A stretch of DNA of 64,000 nt from CBDDBU01 sp965226045 (GCA_965226045.1 CBDDBU010000014.1:1-64000); one strand, 5' to 3'; shown: positions 1-8,799, counted from the stretch's first letter. Numbers and translations: made by a program. Notes: generated by a model not told the origin, from the sequence alone.

Positions 1-32
1 ATTCGGATTGTGTGCTCGGTCGCGACGCGCAT
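1..32 (-). CDS. hemC: Probable start of hydroxymethylbilane synthase (partial, runs off the window)
   Basis: Reading the minus strand from the ATG at 32-30 gives MRVATEHTIR followed by an incomplete Ile codon. This resembles the stretch just before the conserved IGTRGSPLAL N-terminus of HemC, which makes the tetrapyrrole hydroxymethylbilane from porphobilinogen. In many alphaproteobacteria hemC is divergent from tsaD, the arrangement that would exist here. Only about ten codons are visible, so the call rests on that short match plus gene order. Confidence 0.35.
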   Translation of the reverse strand, partial: MRVATEHTIR

Positions 33-80
33 GCTTGCGGGGTCCGCGTGGCGGTGTTACGGGCTGAGACTGTTTATAAC

Positions 81-108
81 GGAACTCACTCGTTAATACT
101 GGAACTCA
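81..108. repeat. Pair of 8-bp direct repeats, 20-bp period
   Basis: GGAACTCA occurs at 81-88 and again at 101-108, two helical turns apart, in the short gap between the presumed hemC start and tsaD. An AT-rich TTTATAAC lies just upstream. This could be a regulator site on one face of the helix, but no known consensus matches. Confidence 0.35.
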
Positions 109-163
109 GGTGGCTAGTAGCGTTCGGGGGCAAGTGGAATCGGGGGCAAGGACCGGGGGCCCC

Positions 164-1219
164 ATGATCGTTCTCGGCATCGAGACCAGCTGCGATGAGA
201 CGGCGGCGGCCGTGGTCACCGCCGAGCGCGCAATTCTCGCCAACCGGGTTCTCTCTCAGGCGGAGGCGCACCGGCCCTACGGTGGCGTTGTACCGGAGAT
301 CGCGGCGCGCGCCCATGTCGAGCACCTGGATTCTCTGATTCGTGATGCCCTCGACCAGGCCCGTGTCGGCATCGGCGGCCTCGACGCCATCGCCGCCACC
401 GCTGGCCCTGGCCTGCTCGGCGGGGTGATGGTTGGTCTGGTGACCGGCAAGGCAATCGCCGCGGTGGCTGGCGTGCCATTCCTCGCGGTCAACCACCTCG
501 AAGGCCACGCGCTGAGCATCCGCCTGGTCGAGGATATCGCCTTCCCGTACCTCCTCCTTATGGTCAGCGGCGGACACTGCCAGTTGCTGATCGTCAAGGA
601 CGTGGGCAGCTATCGCCGCCTCGGCACCACCATCGATGACGCGGTCGGTGAGGCCTTCGACAAGACCGCCAAGATGCTCGGGCTCGGCTACCCCGGCGGA
701 CCGGCGGTCGAGGCCGCCGCGCGCCGTGGCCGGGCCGACCGTTTCGACTTGCCGCGTCCGCTGAGGGGGCGACTGGGCTGTCATTTTTCCTTTTCCGGTC
801 TCAAGACCGCAGTCTGGCGAGTCGTCGAATCGCTGGCGCGACCGCTCGGCCAGCAAGACATCGCCGATGTCGCGGCGGCCTTTCAGGTGGCGGTTGGCGA
901 CGTGCTGGTCGATCGCACCGGGCGGGCGGCCGAGCGCTTCCGTTCCGAGCATGAAGACGCGGAGCAGCTGGTCGTCGCCGGGGGCGTCGCGGCTAACGGC
1001 TACCTGCGCGATCGCCTGGCGCGATTGGCCGACGATGTCGGCTTCACCTTGCATGCGCCACCAGCTGCACTCTGTACCGACAACGGCGCCATGATCGCCT
1101 GGGCTGGACTCGAGCGTCTGGGGCGCGGCATGGTCGATTCCCTCGATGCGCCGCCCCGCGCGCGCTGGCCGCTCGACCCCGACGCGGCGCCGGCGCCGGG
1201 CGCCGGCGCCAAGGCCTGA
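164..1219 (+). CDS. tsaD: tRNA N6-adenosine threonylcarbamoyltransferase TsaD
   Basis: TsaD transfers the threonylcarbamoyl group from threonylcarbamoyl-AMP to A37 of tRNAs that read ANN codons, working with TsaB and TsaE in the cytoplasm. The protein begins MIVLGIETSCDETAAAV, the family hallmark, and carries the metal-binding HxxxH (NHLEGHALS, about residues 108-116), the VSGGH nucleotide loop, the GYPGGPAVE stretch and the C-terminal VAGGVAANGYLR and CTDNGAMIAW motifs. At 351 residues it has normal length. The frame is open upstream to 110, but the ATG at 164 matches the family start, so the longer form is unlikely. It is the first plus-strand gene and is divergent from the presumed hemC. 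Confidence 0.96.
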   Translation: MIVLGIETSCDETAAAVVTAERAILANRVLSQAEAHRPYGGVVPEIAARAHVEHLDSLIRDALDQARVGIGGLDAIAATAGPGLLGGVMVGLVTGKAIAAVAGVPFLAVNHLEGHALSIRLVEDIAFPYLLLMVSGGHCQLLIVKDVGSYRRLGTTIDDAVGEAFDKTAKMLGLGYPGGPAVEAAARRGRADRFDLPRPLRGRLGCHFSFSGLKTAVWRVVESLARPLGQQDIADVAAAFQVAVGDVLVDRTGRAAERFRSEHEDAEQLVVAGGVAANGYLRDRLARLADDVGFTLHAPPAALCTDNGAMIAWAGLERLGRGMVDSLDAPPRARWPLDPDAAPAPGAGAKA

Positions 1220-1256
1220 TCACCATGGGCATGGCGATGGACCGAGAGAAGCGGCG

Positions 1257-2132
1257 GTGGCGACGGTGAGTTCGACGACGGCGCTGGTGTCGGTCATCAT
1301 CCCGGCGTTCGAGGCCGAGGCGACCATCGCGCGCGCGATTCACAGCCTGGCCGCCCAGACCTATCCGCACTGGCAGGCGATCGTGGTCGCCGACGACCGC
1401 CGCGATTACGGCGCGGTCCTGGCGGCGGCGGGCATCGACGACCGCCGTCTCCGCCACGCGACTACCGGCCGTATCGCCGCCGGCCCGTCGATCGCCCGCA
1501 ACGTCGGGTTGGCGCTCGCCGCCGGGGCGCTGATCGCGCCGCTCGATGCCGATGACACCTACCTGCCCGAACGGCTCGCCACGCTGGCGCCGCTCGCGAT
1601 CGCCCACGGGGCGGCCACCGACAATGTCAGGGTGATCGACGCGGCGAGCGGCCGCGAGCTGTCGACCGCATTCGATCGCGGCGCGGGGGTCTTGCGCCTG
1701 GATGCTTCGCGTTTCCTCGCCACCTCGGTGCCGCTGATGCCGGTGGTGCGCGCCGAGCTCGCGGGACGCTGGGATGAGGATATCGACTTCGCCGAGGACG
1801 TGCTCTTCAACGCCCGTCTGTACGATCGCGTGGCCTGGATGCCGGCTACGCAGGCGCCTCTGCGCGATTATTTCGTGCGCGTCGGCTCGGCCGCCCATGG
1901 CGTCGAGTCAGGGGGCCGTGCCGCAGCGGCCTATCGCCGGGTGCTGGCTCGTCTCGACGACGACGGGCTCGGCCTTCGGCGCGCCTCGCTGCGGCGCCGC
2001 CTGTTCGGCGCGGTGAAACGTAAGATAGTGCTGAACGCCGCCTACGAGCGCGCCTATCGCGCCGGCGCCTGCGCCAACTTCCAAGCCTTTATCGCCAGCG
2101 ACCCGGCGCGCGCCGTCGCGGCGGCGAACTAG
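1257..2132 (+). CDS. Family 2 glycosyltransferase
   Basis: A GT-A fold glycosyltransferase of 291 residues that would move a sugar from a nucleotide donor to an unknown acceptor. VSVIIPAFEAE (about residues 11-21) is the nucleotide-binding first strand, VVADDRRDY follows the second strand, and LDADDTY (about residues 96-102) is the DxD-type metal and donor site. The C-terminus is basic (RRRLFGAVKRKIV) with no membrane span. I chose the GTG at 1257 because GAGAGAAG lies just upstream and the alignable domain starts there; GTG 1266 is an alternative. It sits 37 nt after tsaD, where many alphaproteobacteria have gpsA. Confidence 0.85.
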   Translation: MATVSSTTALVSVIIPAFEAEATIARAIHSLAAQTYPHWQAIVVADDRRDYGAVLAAAGIDDRRLRHATTGRIAAGPSIARNVGLALAAGALIAPLDADDTYLPERLATLAPLAIAHGAATDNVRVIDAASGRELSTAFDRGAGVLRLDASRFLATSVPLMPVVRAELAGRWDEDIDFAEDVLFNARLYDRVAWMPATQAPLRDYFVRVGSAAHGVESGGRAAAAYRRVLARLDDDGLGLRRASLRRRLFGAVKRKIVLNAAYERAYRAGACANFQAFIASDPARAVAAAN

Positions 2133-2200
2133 GGGGGTGCGCCCTGGCCCGTGACCAGAGCGCCGGGGTCGACATCCGGGCCGCCTTCGCGACCCCCATC

Positions 2201-2782
2201 GTGACCGCCGAATTGCCGACGGCCAAGCGGCTCAATGGCGCGCTGCGGCCGCTCATCGTCGAGCGCGCCGCGGCCCAGCCGAGCACCCAGCACAGCAACC
2301 TCGGCGGCTGGCAGTCGACATGGGACCTGGCCGACTGGGGCGGCCCGGCGGCGCTCGATCTGGTGCGGGCTATCGAGGCGCTCGCGAACCGCCTGACCGC
2401 CGATCGCCAGGGGCGGCCGGTCACGCCGCCGTGGCGAGCGAACGCTTGGGCCAACGTTAACCGCCGCGGCCAGGGCAACGAGTTCCACACCCACCCCGGT
2501 TCGTTCTGGTCGGCCACCTACTACATCGATGATGGCGGCAGCGCGCGCGACCCCGCGCTGGGCGGCGAGTTCGAGTTCCAGGACCCGCGTGGGGTCGCGC
2601 CGGCGATGTACGCGCCGAACCTATGTTTCGCCGTGCCTGGTGGCGAGGCGATGGGTGCGAGCGAGACATTGCGCCCACGCGCCGGCCTCGTGGTCCTGTT
2701 TCCCTCCTGGCTCAGCCACGCGGTCAGGCCCTACCGGGGCGACGGCCACCGCATCTCGATCGCTGTCAACTTGAGCCTTTAG
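2201..2782 (+). CDS. Putative 2OG-Fe(II) oxygenase family protein
   Basis: A cupin-like double-stranded beta-helix protein of the TIGR02466 type (putative 2-oxoglutarate and Fe(II)-dependent oxygenase; substrate unknown). The FHTHPGSFWS segment (His96, His98), the LSHAVRPY histidine (His173) and the HRISIAVNL strand with Arg184 fit the metal and 2-oxoglutarate ligands. Homologues begin with a short LFxTPI segment. Here RAAFATPI is encoded in frame just upstream of the GTG at 2201, so the true start may be a CTG near 2144, or the 5' end may have lost its start through an indel. No ATG or GTG exists between the preceding stop and 2201 in this frame. Confidence 0.72.
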   Translation: MTAELPTAKRLNGALRPLIVERAAAQPSTQHSNLGGWQSTWDLADWGGPAALDLVRAIEALANRLTADRQGRPVTPPWRANAWANVNRRGQGNEFHTHPGSFWSATYYIDDGGSARDPALGGEFEFQDPRGVAPAMYAPNLCFAVPGGEAMGASETLRPRAGLVVLFPSWLSHAVRPYRGDGHRISIAVNLSL

Positions 2783-2849
2783 GCGCGGCGGGGGTTTACA
2801 CGAGCCGGCTGGGTGGTCTTCAATTCACGCCACCAAGGGGGGAGTGCGC

Positions 2850-3140
2850 ATGCTCTATGTCATCATGGGTCTCGACAAGCCGGGGCGGGGCAAGATACGC
2901 GACGACTGCCGCGAGGATCACCTCGAGTACCTCGACAAAGCTGGCGTGCACGTCAAGATGGCCGGGCCGCTGGTCAGCGACGACAACGCGAGCCCGATCG
3001 GCAGCATGATCGTTTTTGAGGGCGCGACGCTGGAGGAAGCCGAGGCCTTCGCGACCGGCGACCCCTATCGCGTGGCGCGGCTGTTCGACACGGTGATCAT
3101 CAAGCCCTGGCAGTGGCGTCGCGGCAACCCGGAGGCATGA
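2850..3140 (+). CDS. YciI family protein
   Basis: A small alpha/beta-barrel YCII-domain protein of 96 residues (MLYVIMGLDKPG...). It keeps the family pattern: an N-terminal strand, the EDHLEYLDKAGV helix, GPLVSDD, and the C-terminal DPYRVARLFDTVIIKPW with the Asp used as a conserved acid. The family's role is poorly defined; some members are dehydrochlorinases or redox-linked. The ATG at 2850 is favoured over the GTG at 2844 because the purine-rich AAGGGGGGAG at 2835-2843 is then at good spacing. The stop is 3 nt before the EVE gene, suggesting translational coupling. Confidence 0.88.
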   Translation: MLYVIMGLDKPGRGKIRDDCREDHLEYLDKAGVHVKMAGPLVSDDNASPIGSMIVFEGATLEEAEAFATGDPYRVARLFDTVIIKPWQWRRGNPEA

Positions 3141-3143
3141 GAG

Positions 3144-3557
3144 GTGGCCTACTGGCTACTCAAGACCGAGCCCGGCGCCTGGTCGTGGGACGACCAGGTG
3201 CGCGAGAAGCGCGCGCACTGGGACGGCGTCCGCAGTTTCCAGGCCTCCGCCAATATGAAGGCGATGAAAAACGGCGATCTGTGCTTCTTCTACCACTCGG
3301 TCAAGGCCCGCGAGATCGTCGGCATCGTCAAAGTGGTGCGGGAATACTACCCCGACCACACCGATTCCTCGGGGCGCTTTGGCATGGTCGATGTCGAGGC
3401 GGTCACGCCCGTCGGGCGGCCGGTCAATCTGACCGAGATCAAAGCCGATCCGGCCTTCGCCGATTTCAAGCTGGTGCGCCAGTCGCGGCTCTCGGTGGTG
3501 CCGGTCTCGGCCACCGACTGGAAGCGCCTGTGCAAGATGAGCGAGACGAGCATCTGA
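3144..3557 (+). CDS. EVE domain protein
   Basis: A 137-residue EVE (PUA-like) domain protein. The opening MAYWLLKTEPGAWSWDD, then WDGVRSFQA and GDLCFFYHS, are the family signatures. EVE domains bind modified bases in nucleic acids, but the cellular role of stand-alone bacterial members is unsettled. The GTG start at 3144 lies 8 nt after a GGAGG that sits inside the end of the YciI gene. YciI followed by EVE is a recurring pair near tsaD in alphaproteobacteria. Its 3' end overlaps the start of the Rieske gene. Confidence 0.92.
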   Translation: MAYWLLKTEPGAWSWDDQVREKRAHWDGVRSFQASANMKAMKNGDLCFFYHSVKAREIVGIVKVVREYYPDHTDSSGRFGMVDVEAVTPVGRPVNLTEIKADPAFADFKLVRQSRLSVVPVSATDWKRLCKMSETSI

Positions 3558-3913
3558 GTCGGCCCGATTGGCTGCCGCCGGTCGGCCACGTTCTGTGCCG
3601 CGCCGATCGGATCGGCGACGGAGAGGCCGAGATCTTCGAATTCAGGCGCGATTGGCAGCGCTACGAGATCTTCGTCCTGCGGCACGGCGAGGCCTTCGTC
3701 GCTTACCACAACGATTGTCCGCACACCGGCGGGCCGCTAGACTGGATGGGCCGGTTCCTGACCCGTGACAAGACGCTGATCCGCTGTGCGGGGCATGGCG
3801 CCAAGTTCCACATTGAGGATGGCTTGTGCATCAAGGGACCATGCGCTGGCACGAGCCTTGCCGCCGTGCCGGTCGCCGTTGTCGCGGGCGACATCGTTCT
3901 CGCCGACGGCTGA
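3530..3913 (+). CDS. Rieske [2Fe-2S] domain protein
   Basis: A small soluble ferredoxin-like Rieske protein of 127 residues. The cluster ligands are visible as Cys63-Pro-His65 (NDCPHTGG) and Cys86-Ala-Gly-His89 (RCAGHGAKF), the standard CxH...CxxH pair. The rest is the usual beta-sandwich with AAVPVAVVAGDIVL at the end. Such stand-alone proteins act as electron donors, but no partner oxygenase is adjacent. The best start is the GTG at 3530, which overlaps the EVE gene by 28 nt; no later ATG or GTG precedes the domain. Confidence 0.82.
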   Translation: MQDERDEHLSRPDWLPPVGHVLCRADRIGDGEAEIFEFRRDWQRYEIFVLRHGEAFVAYHNDCPHTGGPLDWMGRFLTRDKTLIRCAGHGAKFHIEDGLCIKGPCAGTSLAAVPVAVVAGDIVLADG

Positions 3914-4012
3914 CGGCGAGGTGAGAACCCGGCGCGATTGATGTGGTGAACGAAAGCGCACGGTCGGCTAGAGTGGGCGTACGCGATAACAGTCATTTGG
4001 GGAGGTAGCTCC

Positions 4013-5020
4013 ATGAGAAAGCTCGCATTAACAATGCTGGCGGCGGGAACGATGCTGGCGGCTGGCGCGGCGCCGCTCGCGACGTCGGCGGGGGCCGAGG
4101 ATTTCCTGCCGGCGGTCGTCTACGACATGGGCGGGAAATTCGATAAGTCGTTCAATCAGGCGGCCTTCGACGGCGCCGAGCGGTTCAAGGCCGAGACCGG
4201 GATCGAATATCGCGAGTTCGAGGTCACCAATCCCTCGCAGCGCGAGCAGGCGATTCGCAACATGGCGCGGCGCGGGGCGACCATCGTCATCGGCATCGGC
4301 TTCGCGCAGGCCGCGGCGGTCGAAAAGGTGGCTATGGAGTTCCCCAACGTCAAATTCACACTGATCGACGGCGTCGTCGACCTGCCCAACGTCCAGTCGG
4401 TAGTGTTCAAGGAGCACGAGGGCTCGTTTCTGGTTGGCATGGCCGCCGCCATGGCCTCGAAGACCGGCAAGGTTGGCTTCATCGGGGGCATGGACATTCC
4501 GCTCATTCGCAAGTTCGCCCTCGGTTACGAAGAGGGCGCGAAGTACGTCGATGCCGACGTTCGGGTCTACCAGAACATGACCGGCACGACGCCGTCGGCG
4601 TGGAACGATCCGACCAAGGGCGGCGAACTGGCGCGCAGCCAATTCGATCGCGGCGTCGATGTCATATACGCGGCAGCTGGCGGCACTGGCGTTGGGGTCT
4701 ACCAGGCGGCCAAGGACAGCGGCAAGCTGGCGATCGGCGTCGACAGCAACCAGAACTACATTCATCCGGGGACCATGCTGACCTCGATGATCAAGCGCGT
4801 CGACGTCGCCATCTACGATGCCTGGAAGACCGCCATGGCGGGCACGTGGCAGCCTGGCTTCAAGGTGCTCGGCTTGGCCGAGGAGGGCGTCGGTTACGCT
4901 GTCGACGAGCACAACGAGCACTTGCTGACGGCGGATATGCGCCGGCGCCTCGACCAGGCGCGCGACGACATCATCTCGGGCAAGCTGAAGGTGACCGACT
5001 ACATGGAAGCCAACCAGTAG
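4013..5020 (+). CDS. BMP family ABC transporter substrate-binding protein (nucleoside-type)
   Basis: A periplasmic binding protein of the BMP/PnrA/Med family, whose members bind purine and pyrimidine nucleosides. Residues 1 to about 28 form a Sec signal peptide ending near SAGA, with no lipobox cysteine. The mature part begins PAVVYDMGGKFDKSFNQAAFDG, the family ligand-binding strand-loop, here as two pieces: DMGGKFDKS and FNQAAFDGAERF. Other markers are GIGFAQAAAVEKVA, the FIGGMD segment and GVDSNQNY. A GGGGAGG ribosome site lies upstream of the ATG. It opens a run with a double ATPase, two permeases and nucleoside-degrading enzymes, which supports a nucleoside ligand. Confidence 0.93.
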   Translation: MRKLALTMLAAGTMLAAGAAPLATSAGAEDFLPAVVYDMGGKFDKSFNQAAFDGAERFKAETGIEYREFEVTNPSQREQAIRNMARRGATIVIGIGFAQAAAVEKVAMEFPNVKFTLIDGVVDLPNVQSVVFKEHEGSFLVGMAAAMASKTGKVGFIGGMDIPLIRKFALGYEEGAKYVDADVRVYQNMTGTTPSAWNDPTKGGELARSQFDRGVDVIYAAAGGTGVGVYQAAKDSGKLAIGVDSNQNYIHPGTMLTSMIKRVDVAIYDAWKTAMAGTWQPGFKVLGLAEEGVGYAVDEHNEHLLTADMRRRLDQARDDIISGKLKVTDYMEANQ

Positions 5021-5087
5021 GCAGAACTTCCTCCCGTTCCGCACGGGCCGTGACCGTCCGCCGGACTGGTCGCGGCCCGGCGGCGCC

Positions 5088-6701
5088 ATGACGGATTCGC
5101 ATACGAACGCTTCGGCGGCCGCGTCGGCCACGTCGGCAAGCCCCGGCGCGGAGTTGGCGCTAGAGGTGCGCCACATCGACAAGCGCTTCGGCGCGGTGCA
5201 CGCCAACGACGACGTATCGCTCGCCGTCGCCAAGGGCACTATTCACGGCATCGTCGGCGAGAACGGCGCTGGCAAGTCGACGCTGATGAGCATCGTCTAC
5301 GGCTATTACCAGGCCGATGGCGGCGAAATTCTCATCGATGGTCGGCCGGCGCGGATCGGTGGCCCCGAGGACGCTATCGCTCGTGGCATTGGCATGGTCC
5401 ACCAGCATTTCATGTTGGTGGACACCTTCACGGTGCTTGAGAACGTGGTGCTGGGAGTCGAAGGCGGCGCGCTGCTGGCCGCCAGCTTCAAGAGCGCCAA
5501 GGCCGAGCTCGAGCGGCTGGAGCGCGACTACAGTATCGAGGTTGATCCGGAAGCATTGGTCGGCGAGCTGCCAGTCGGCCTCCAGCAACGGGTTGAGATC
5601 CTCAAGGCGCTCTATCGCGGCGCCGACATCCTGATCCTCGACGAGCCGACCAGCGTGCTGACGCCCCAGGAGGCCGACCACCTGTTTCGTATCCTGCGCG
5701 CGCTCAAGGATCAGGGGAAGACGGTCGTCCTGATCACCCACAAGCTGCGCGAGATCATGGCGCTGACCGATCACGTTACCGTCATGCGCCAGGGCCGTGT
5801 CGTCGCCAACGTGGAGACCGCCGCGACCAGCCGCGAGGAATTGGCGCAAATGATGGTCGGGCGCAGGGTGTTGCTGCGGGTCGAGAAGCAGCCGGCCGAG
5901 ACCGGGCCGGTCCTGCTCGAGGTCGAGCACCTGAGCGTTGTCGACCACAGCGGAGTCCAGCGCGTCCGCGACGTGAGCTTCCATGTCCGCGCGGGCGAGA
6001 TCGTCGGTATCGCCGGAGTCGCTGGCAACGGGCAGTCCGAGCTGTTGGAGGCGCTGGCCGGCATTCAGCCGATCGCGTCGGGTCGGATCCTGGTCAAGGG
6101 CGAGGACACGGCCACGGCCCGGACCGCGCGCTCGGCCAAGCTGATGCGTAAGCTCGGCCTGGGTCATGTGCCCGAGGAACGTCACCGGATGGGCTTGGTG
6201 ATCCCCTTCCTGGCCTATGAGAGCGCGATTCTCGGTCATCACGACCATCCCCTCTACAGCGGTCGGGTGCTGATGCGCCGACGGGCCATCATGGCCGACG
6301 TGGCCCGCCAGATGCATGATTTCGACGTCCGTCCGGCCGATCCGCAGTTGCTCACCTCATCGTTCTCCGGCGGCAATCAGCAGAAGATCGTGCTTGCCAG
6401 GGAGATGGAGCGCGACCCCGAGATTCTGTTGGTCGGTCAGCCGACGCGTGGCGTCGACATCGGCGCCATCGAGTTCATCCACCGCCGGTTGATCGCCATG
6501 CGTGATGCTGGCAAGGCGATCCTTTTGGTGTCGGTCGAGCTCGACGAAATCATGTCGCTTGCCGACCGCATTCTCGTCATGTTCAACGGCGGCATCGCCG
6601 AGGTCGCCCAGGGCGAGACCACCGAACAAATGCTCGGTCTGATGATGGCCGGCGAACGGGTAGCCTCGGCCGCCGCCGGGAGCGTCCAGGCGCCGTCATG
6701 A
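5088..6701 (+). CDS. Nucleoside-type ABC transporter ATP-binding protein (two ATPase domains)
   Basis: A 537-residue fused double ATPase of the simple sugar/nucleoside importer class (NupO/YufO, MglA-like). The first domain has Walker A GENGAGKST (about residues 57-65), the signature region LPVGLQQRVEILKAL and Walker B ILILDEPTSVLT. The second has the degenerate Walker A GVAGNGQSE typical of this class, the signature FSGGNQQKIVLAREM and a diverged Walker B, ILLVGQPTRGVD. The first site therefore looks fully competent and the second atypical. The stop overlaps the next permease start by ATGA. It energises uptake through the two following permeases. Confidence 0.95.
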   Translation: MTDSHTNASAAASATSASPGAELALEVRHIDKRFGAVHANDDVSLAVAKGTIHGIVGENGAGKSTLMSIVYGYYQADGGEILIDGRPARIGGPEDAIARGIGMVHQHFMLVDTFTVLENVVLGVEGGALLAASFKSAKAELERLERDYSIEVDPEALVGELPVGLQQRVEILKALYRGADILILDEPTSVLTPQEADHLFRILRALKDQGKTVVLITHKLREIMALTDHVTVMRQGRVVANVETAATSREELAQMMVGRRVLLRVEKQPAETGPVLLEVEHLSVVDHSGVQRVRDVSFHVRAGEIVGIAGVAGNGQSELLEALAGIQPIASGRILVKGEDTATARTARSAKLMRKLGLGHVPEERHRMGLVIPFLAYESAILGHHDHPLYSGRVLMRRRAIMADVARQMHDFDVRPADPQLLTSSFSGGNQQKIVLAREMERDPEILLVGQPTRGVDIGAIEFIHRRLIAMRDAGKAILLVSVELDEIMSLADRILVMFNGGIAEVAQGETTEQMLGLMMAGERVASAAAGSVQAPS

Positions 6702-7819
6702 GCCGAGCCGCCGCCGGGGGGGCGGCGCCAATCTGGCTCACCCACGCCCTGCTGCCGGCGGTCAACCTGGTCGTCGCCTTCGTGATTTCGGGGCTCATCA
6801 TCGCCCTCATCGGCGAGGACCCATTCGAGGCCCTCGGGCTGTTGGTGGTGGGCGCTTTCGGCTATCCGGGCGCGGCCGGCTTCACCCTGTATTACGCGAC
6901 CAACTTCATCTTCACCGGCCTTGCCGTCGCCGTCGCGTTTCACTGCGGTCTGTTCAACATCGGCGGCGAAGGTCAGGCCTATGTCGGCGGCCTCGGCGTT
7001 GGTCTCGTCGGCCTGGCGCTCACCGGCTGGCCGTTTCCGATCGTGCTGGTCGTGGCGATCGCCGCGGCCGCGCTGTTTGGCGCTGCCTGGGCGTTCATCC
7101 CCGCCTACCTTCAGGCCAAGCGCGGCAGCCACATCGTCATCACGACGATCATGTTCAACTTCATCGCCGCCGCGCTGATGGCCTATCTATTGGTCGACGT
7201 CCTGATCAAACCCGGCCAGCAGGCCCCGGAGAGCCGCGAGTTCGCCGCCAACACCTGGCTTCCCTTCATCCACGAGATTCTGGCGGCGGTCGGCATCGAG
7301 ATCGGTGCCTCGCCGCTGAACCTCGCCTTCGTCATGGCCCTGGTGTGTGCGGTCCTGGTGTGGGGGTTCGTTTGGCACACCCGCTGGGGCTATGAGATCC
7401 GCACGGTCGGACAGAACCAGGCGGCGGCGGTCTATGCCGGCATCTCACCGTCGCGCAACATCATTCTGGCGATGGCCATCTCTGGCGGGCTCGCCGGTCT
7501 GTTGGGCATCAACGAGATTCTCGGCGTCCACCATCGGCTGCTGTTGGACTTCACCGCTGGCTATGGCTTCGTCGGCATCGCCGTCGCCCTGATGGGCCGC
7601 AACCACCCGGTCGGGATATTACTGGCCGCGCTGCTGTTCGGGGTGCTCTATCAGGGCGGCTCGGAGATCGCCTTCGAGATGCCCACCGTCACCCGCGACA
7701 TGGTGGTGGTCATTCAGGGGCTTGTCATCCTGTTCTCGGGCGCGCTGGAGCACTTGTTCCGCGCGCCCTTGCTAGCCCTGTTTACGGGCCGGGGCCGGGC
7801 GCGGAGCGCCGAGGAATAG
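6698..7819 (+). CDS. Nucleoside-type ABC transporter permease, first subunit
   Basis: A 373-residue inner-membrane permease of the BPD_transp_2 family (NupP/YufP-like), with about ten hydrophobic spans. Family markers are CGLFNIGGEGQAYVGG and, later, VGQNQAAAVYAGI and LAGLLGINEILG. It begins with the ATG overlapping the ATPase stop and ends 3 nt before the second permease, so the set is translationally coupled. Together with its partner it forms the transmembrane channel for the nucleoside delivered by the binding protein. Confidence 0.94.
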   Translation: MSRAAAGGAAPIWLTHALLPAVNLVVAFVISGLIIALIGEDPFEALGLLVVGAFGYPGAAGFTLYYATNFIFTGLAVAVAFHCGLFNIGGEGQAYVGGLGVGLVGLALTGWPFPIVLVVAIAAAALFGAAWAFIPAYLQAKRGSHIVITTIMFNFIAAALMAYLLVDVLIKPGQQAPESREFAANTWLPFIHEILAAVGIEIGASPLNLAFVMALVCAVLVWGFVWHTRWGYEIRTVGQNQAAAVYAGISPSRNIILAMAISGGLAGLLGINEILGVHHRLLLDFTAGYGFVGIAVALMGRNHPVGILLAALLFGVLYQGGSEIAFEMPTVTRDMVVVIQGLVILFSGALEHLFRAPLLALFTGRGRARSAEE

Positions 7820-7822
7820 CTC

Positions 7823-8797
7823 GTGCTCGAATTCCTGACCTTATTCATGCTGGTGATCGACGCGACGTTTCGGGTCGCGACGCCGCTGGTGTTCGCGGCT
7901 TTGGCCGGGCTGTTCGCCGAGCGCTCGGGTGTCGTCGATATCGGCCTTGAGGGCAAGATGCTGGGCGCCGCGTTCGCCGCCGCCGCCGCCGCCGCCGTGA
8001 GCGGCTCGGCCTGGGTAGGCCTGGGCGCGGGCGTCGCCACCTCCGTCGCGCTGGCCATGATCCACGCCTTCGCCAGCGTCACCCACAACGGCAACCAGGT
8101 GGTCACGGGCATGGCGCTCAACATTCTGGTCGCCGGACTCGGGCCGACACTGGCGCTGGCGTGGTTTCGGATGGGCGGGCAGACACCGCTGCTCGCCGAC
8201 GACGCGCGCTTCGCCGCGATCACCCTGCCGTTCGTCGAGACGCTCGCGGAGGTGCCGGCGCTCGGGTTCGTCTACACCGAGGTCATTAGCGGTCACCGCC
8301 TGTTGGTGTACGTCGCTGCCGCCATGGTGCCGCTCACCTATTGGGTGATCTACCGGACTCGCTTCGGCCTGCGCCTGCGCGCGGTCGGCGAGAACCCGGA
8401 GGCGGTGGATACGGCGGGTATCTCGGTCGCCGGGATGCGGTACCGCGCGCTCGTCATCACAGGCGTCCTGTGTGGGTTCGCCGGCGCTTACCTGTCGACG
8501 GCGCAGAACGCGAGCTTCATTCGCGACATGACGGCGGGCCAGGGCTACCTGGCGCTGGCCGCCCTGATCTTCGGCAAGTGGCGGCCCCTGCCGACCCTGC
8601 TGGCCTGCCTGTTGTTCGCCTTCGCCGATGCCGTGCAGGCGCGCCTCCAGGGCGTCGATGTGCCGCTCATCGGCGTCATGCCGGTGGTGTTCATCCAGGC
8701 CCTGCCCTATGTCCTGACGGTGTTGTTGCTGGCTGGCTTCGTTGGCCGCGCGATCGCGCCAAGAGCGAGCGGCATGCCCTACATCAAGGAGCGCTAG
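7823..8797 (+). CDS. Nucleoside-type ABC transporter permease, second subunit
   Basis: A 324-residue permease (NupQ/YufQ-like). The N-terminal FAALAGLFAERSGVVDIGLEGKM is characteristic of this second subunit; I read it as LAGLFAERSG and VVDIGLEGKML. An Ala-rich span follows, then TRFGLRLRAVGENPEAVDTAG and the GQGYLALAALIFGKWRP loop near the end. Start is a GTG at 7823, 3 nt after the previous stop. The next gene, cytidine deaminase, begins 2 nt after its stop, which ties transport to catabolism in one transcript. Confidence 0.94.
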   Translation: MLEFLTLFMLVIDATFRVATPLVFAALAGLFAERSGVVDIGLEGKMLGAAFAAAAAAAVSGSAWVGLGAGVATSVALAMIHAFASVTHNGNQVVTGMALNILVAGLGPTLALAWFRMGGQTPLLADDARFAAITLPFVETLAEVPALGFVYTEVISGHRLLVYVAAAMVPLTYWVIYRTRFGLRLRAVGENPEAVDTAGISVAGMRYRALVITGVLCGFAGAYLSTAQNASFIRDMTAGQGYLALAALIFGKWRPLPTLLACLLFAFADAVQARLQGVDVPLIGVMPVVFIQALPYVLTVLLLAGFVGRAIAPRASGMPYIKER

Positions 8798-8799
8798 TC

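Noticed and set aside
110..163. Longer tsaD start at 110
   Set aside because: The extra 18 residues do not belong to the family, and the ATG at 164 gives the exact conserved N-terminus.
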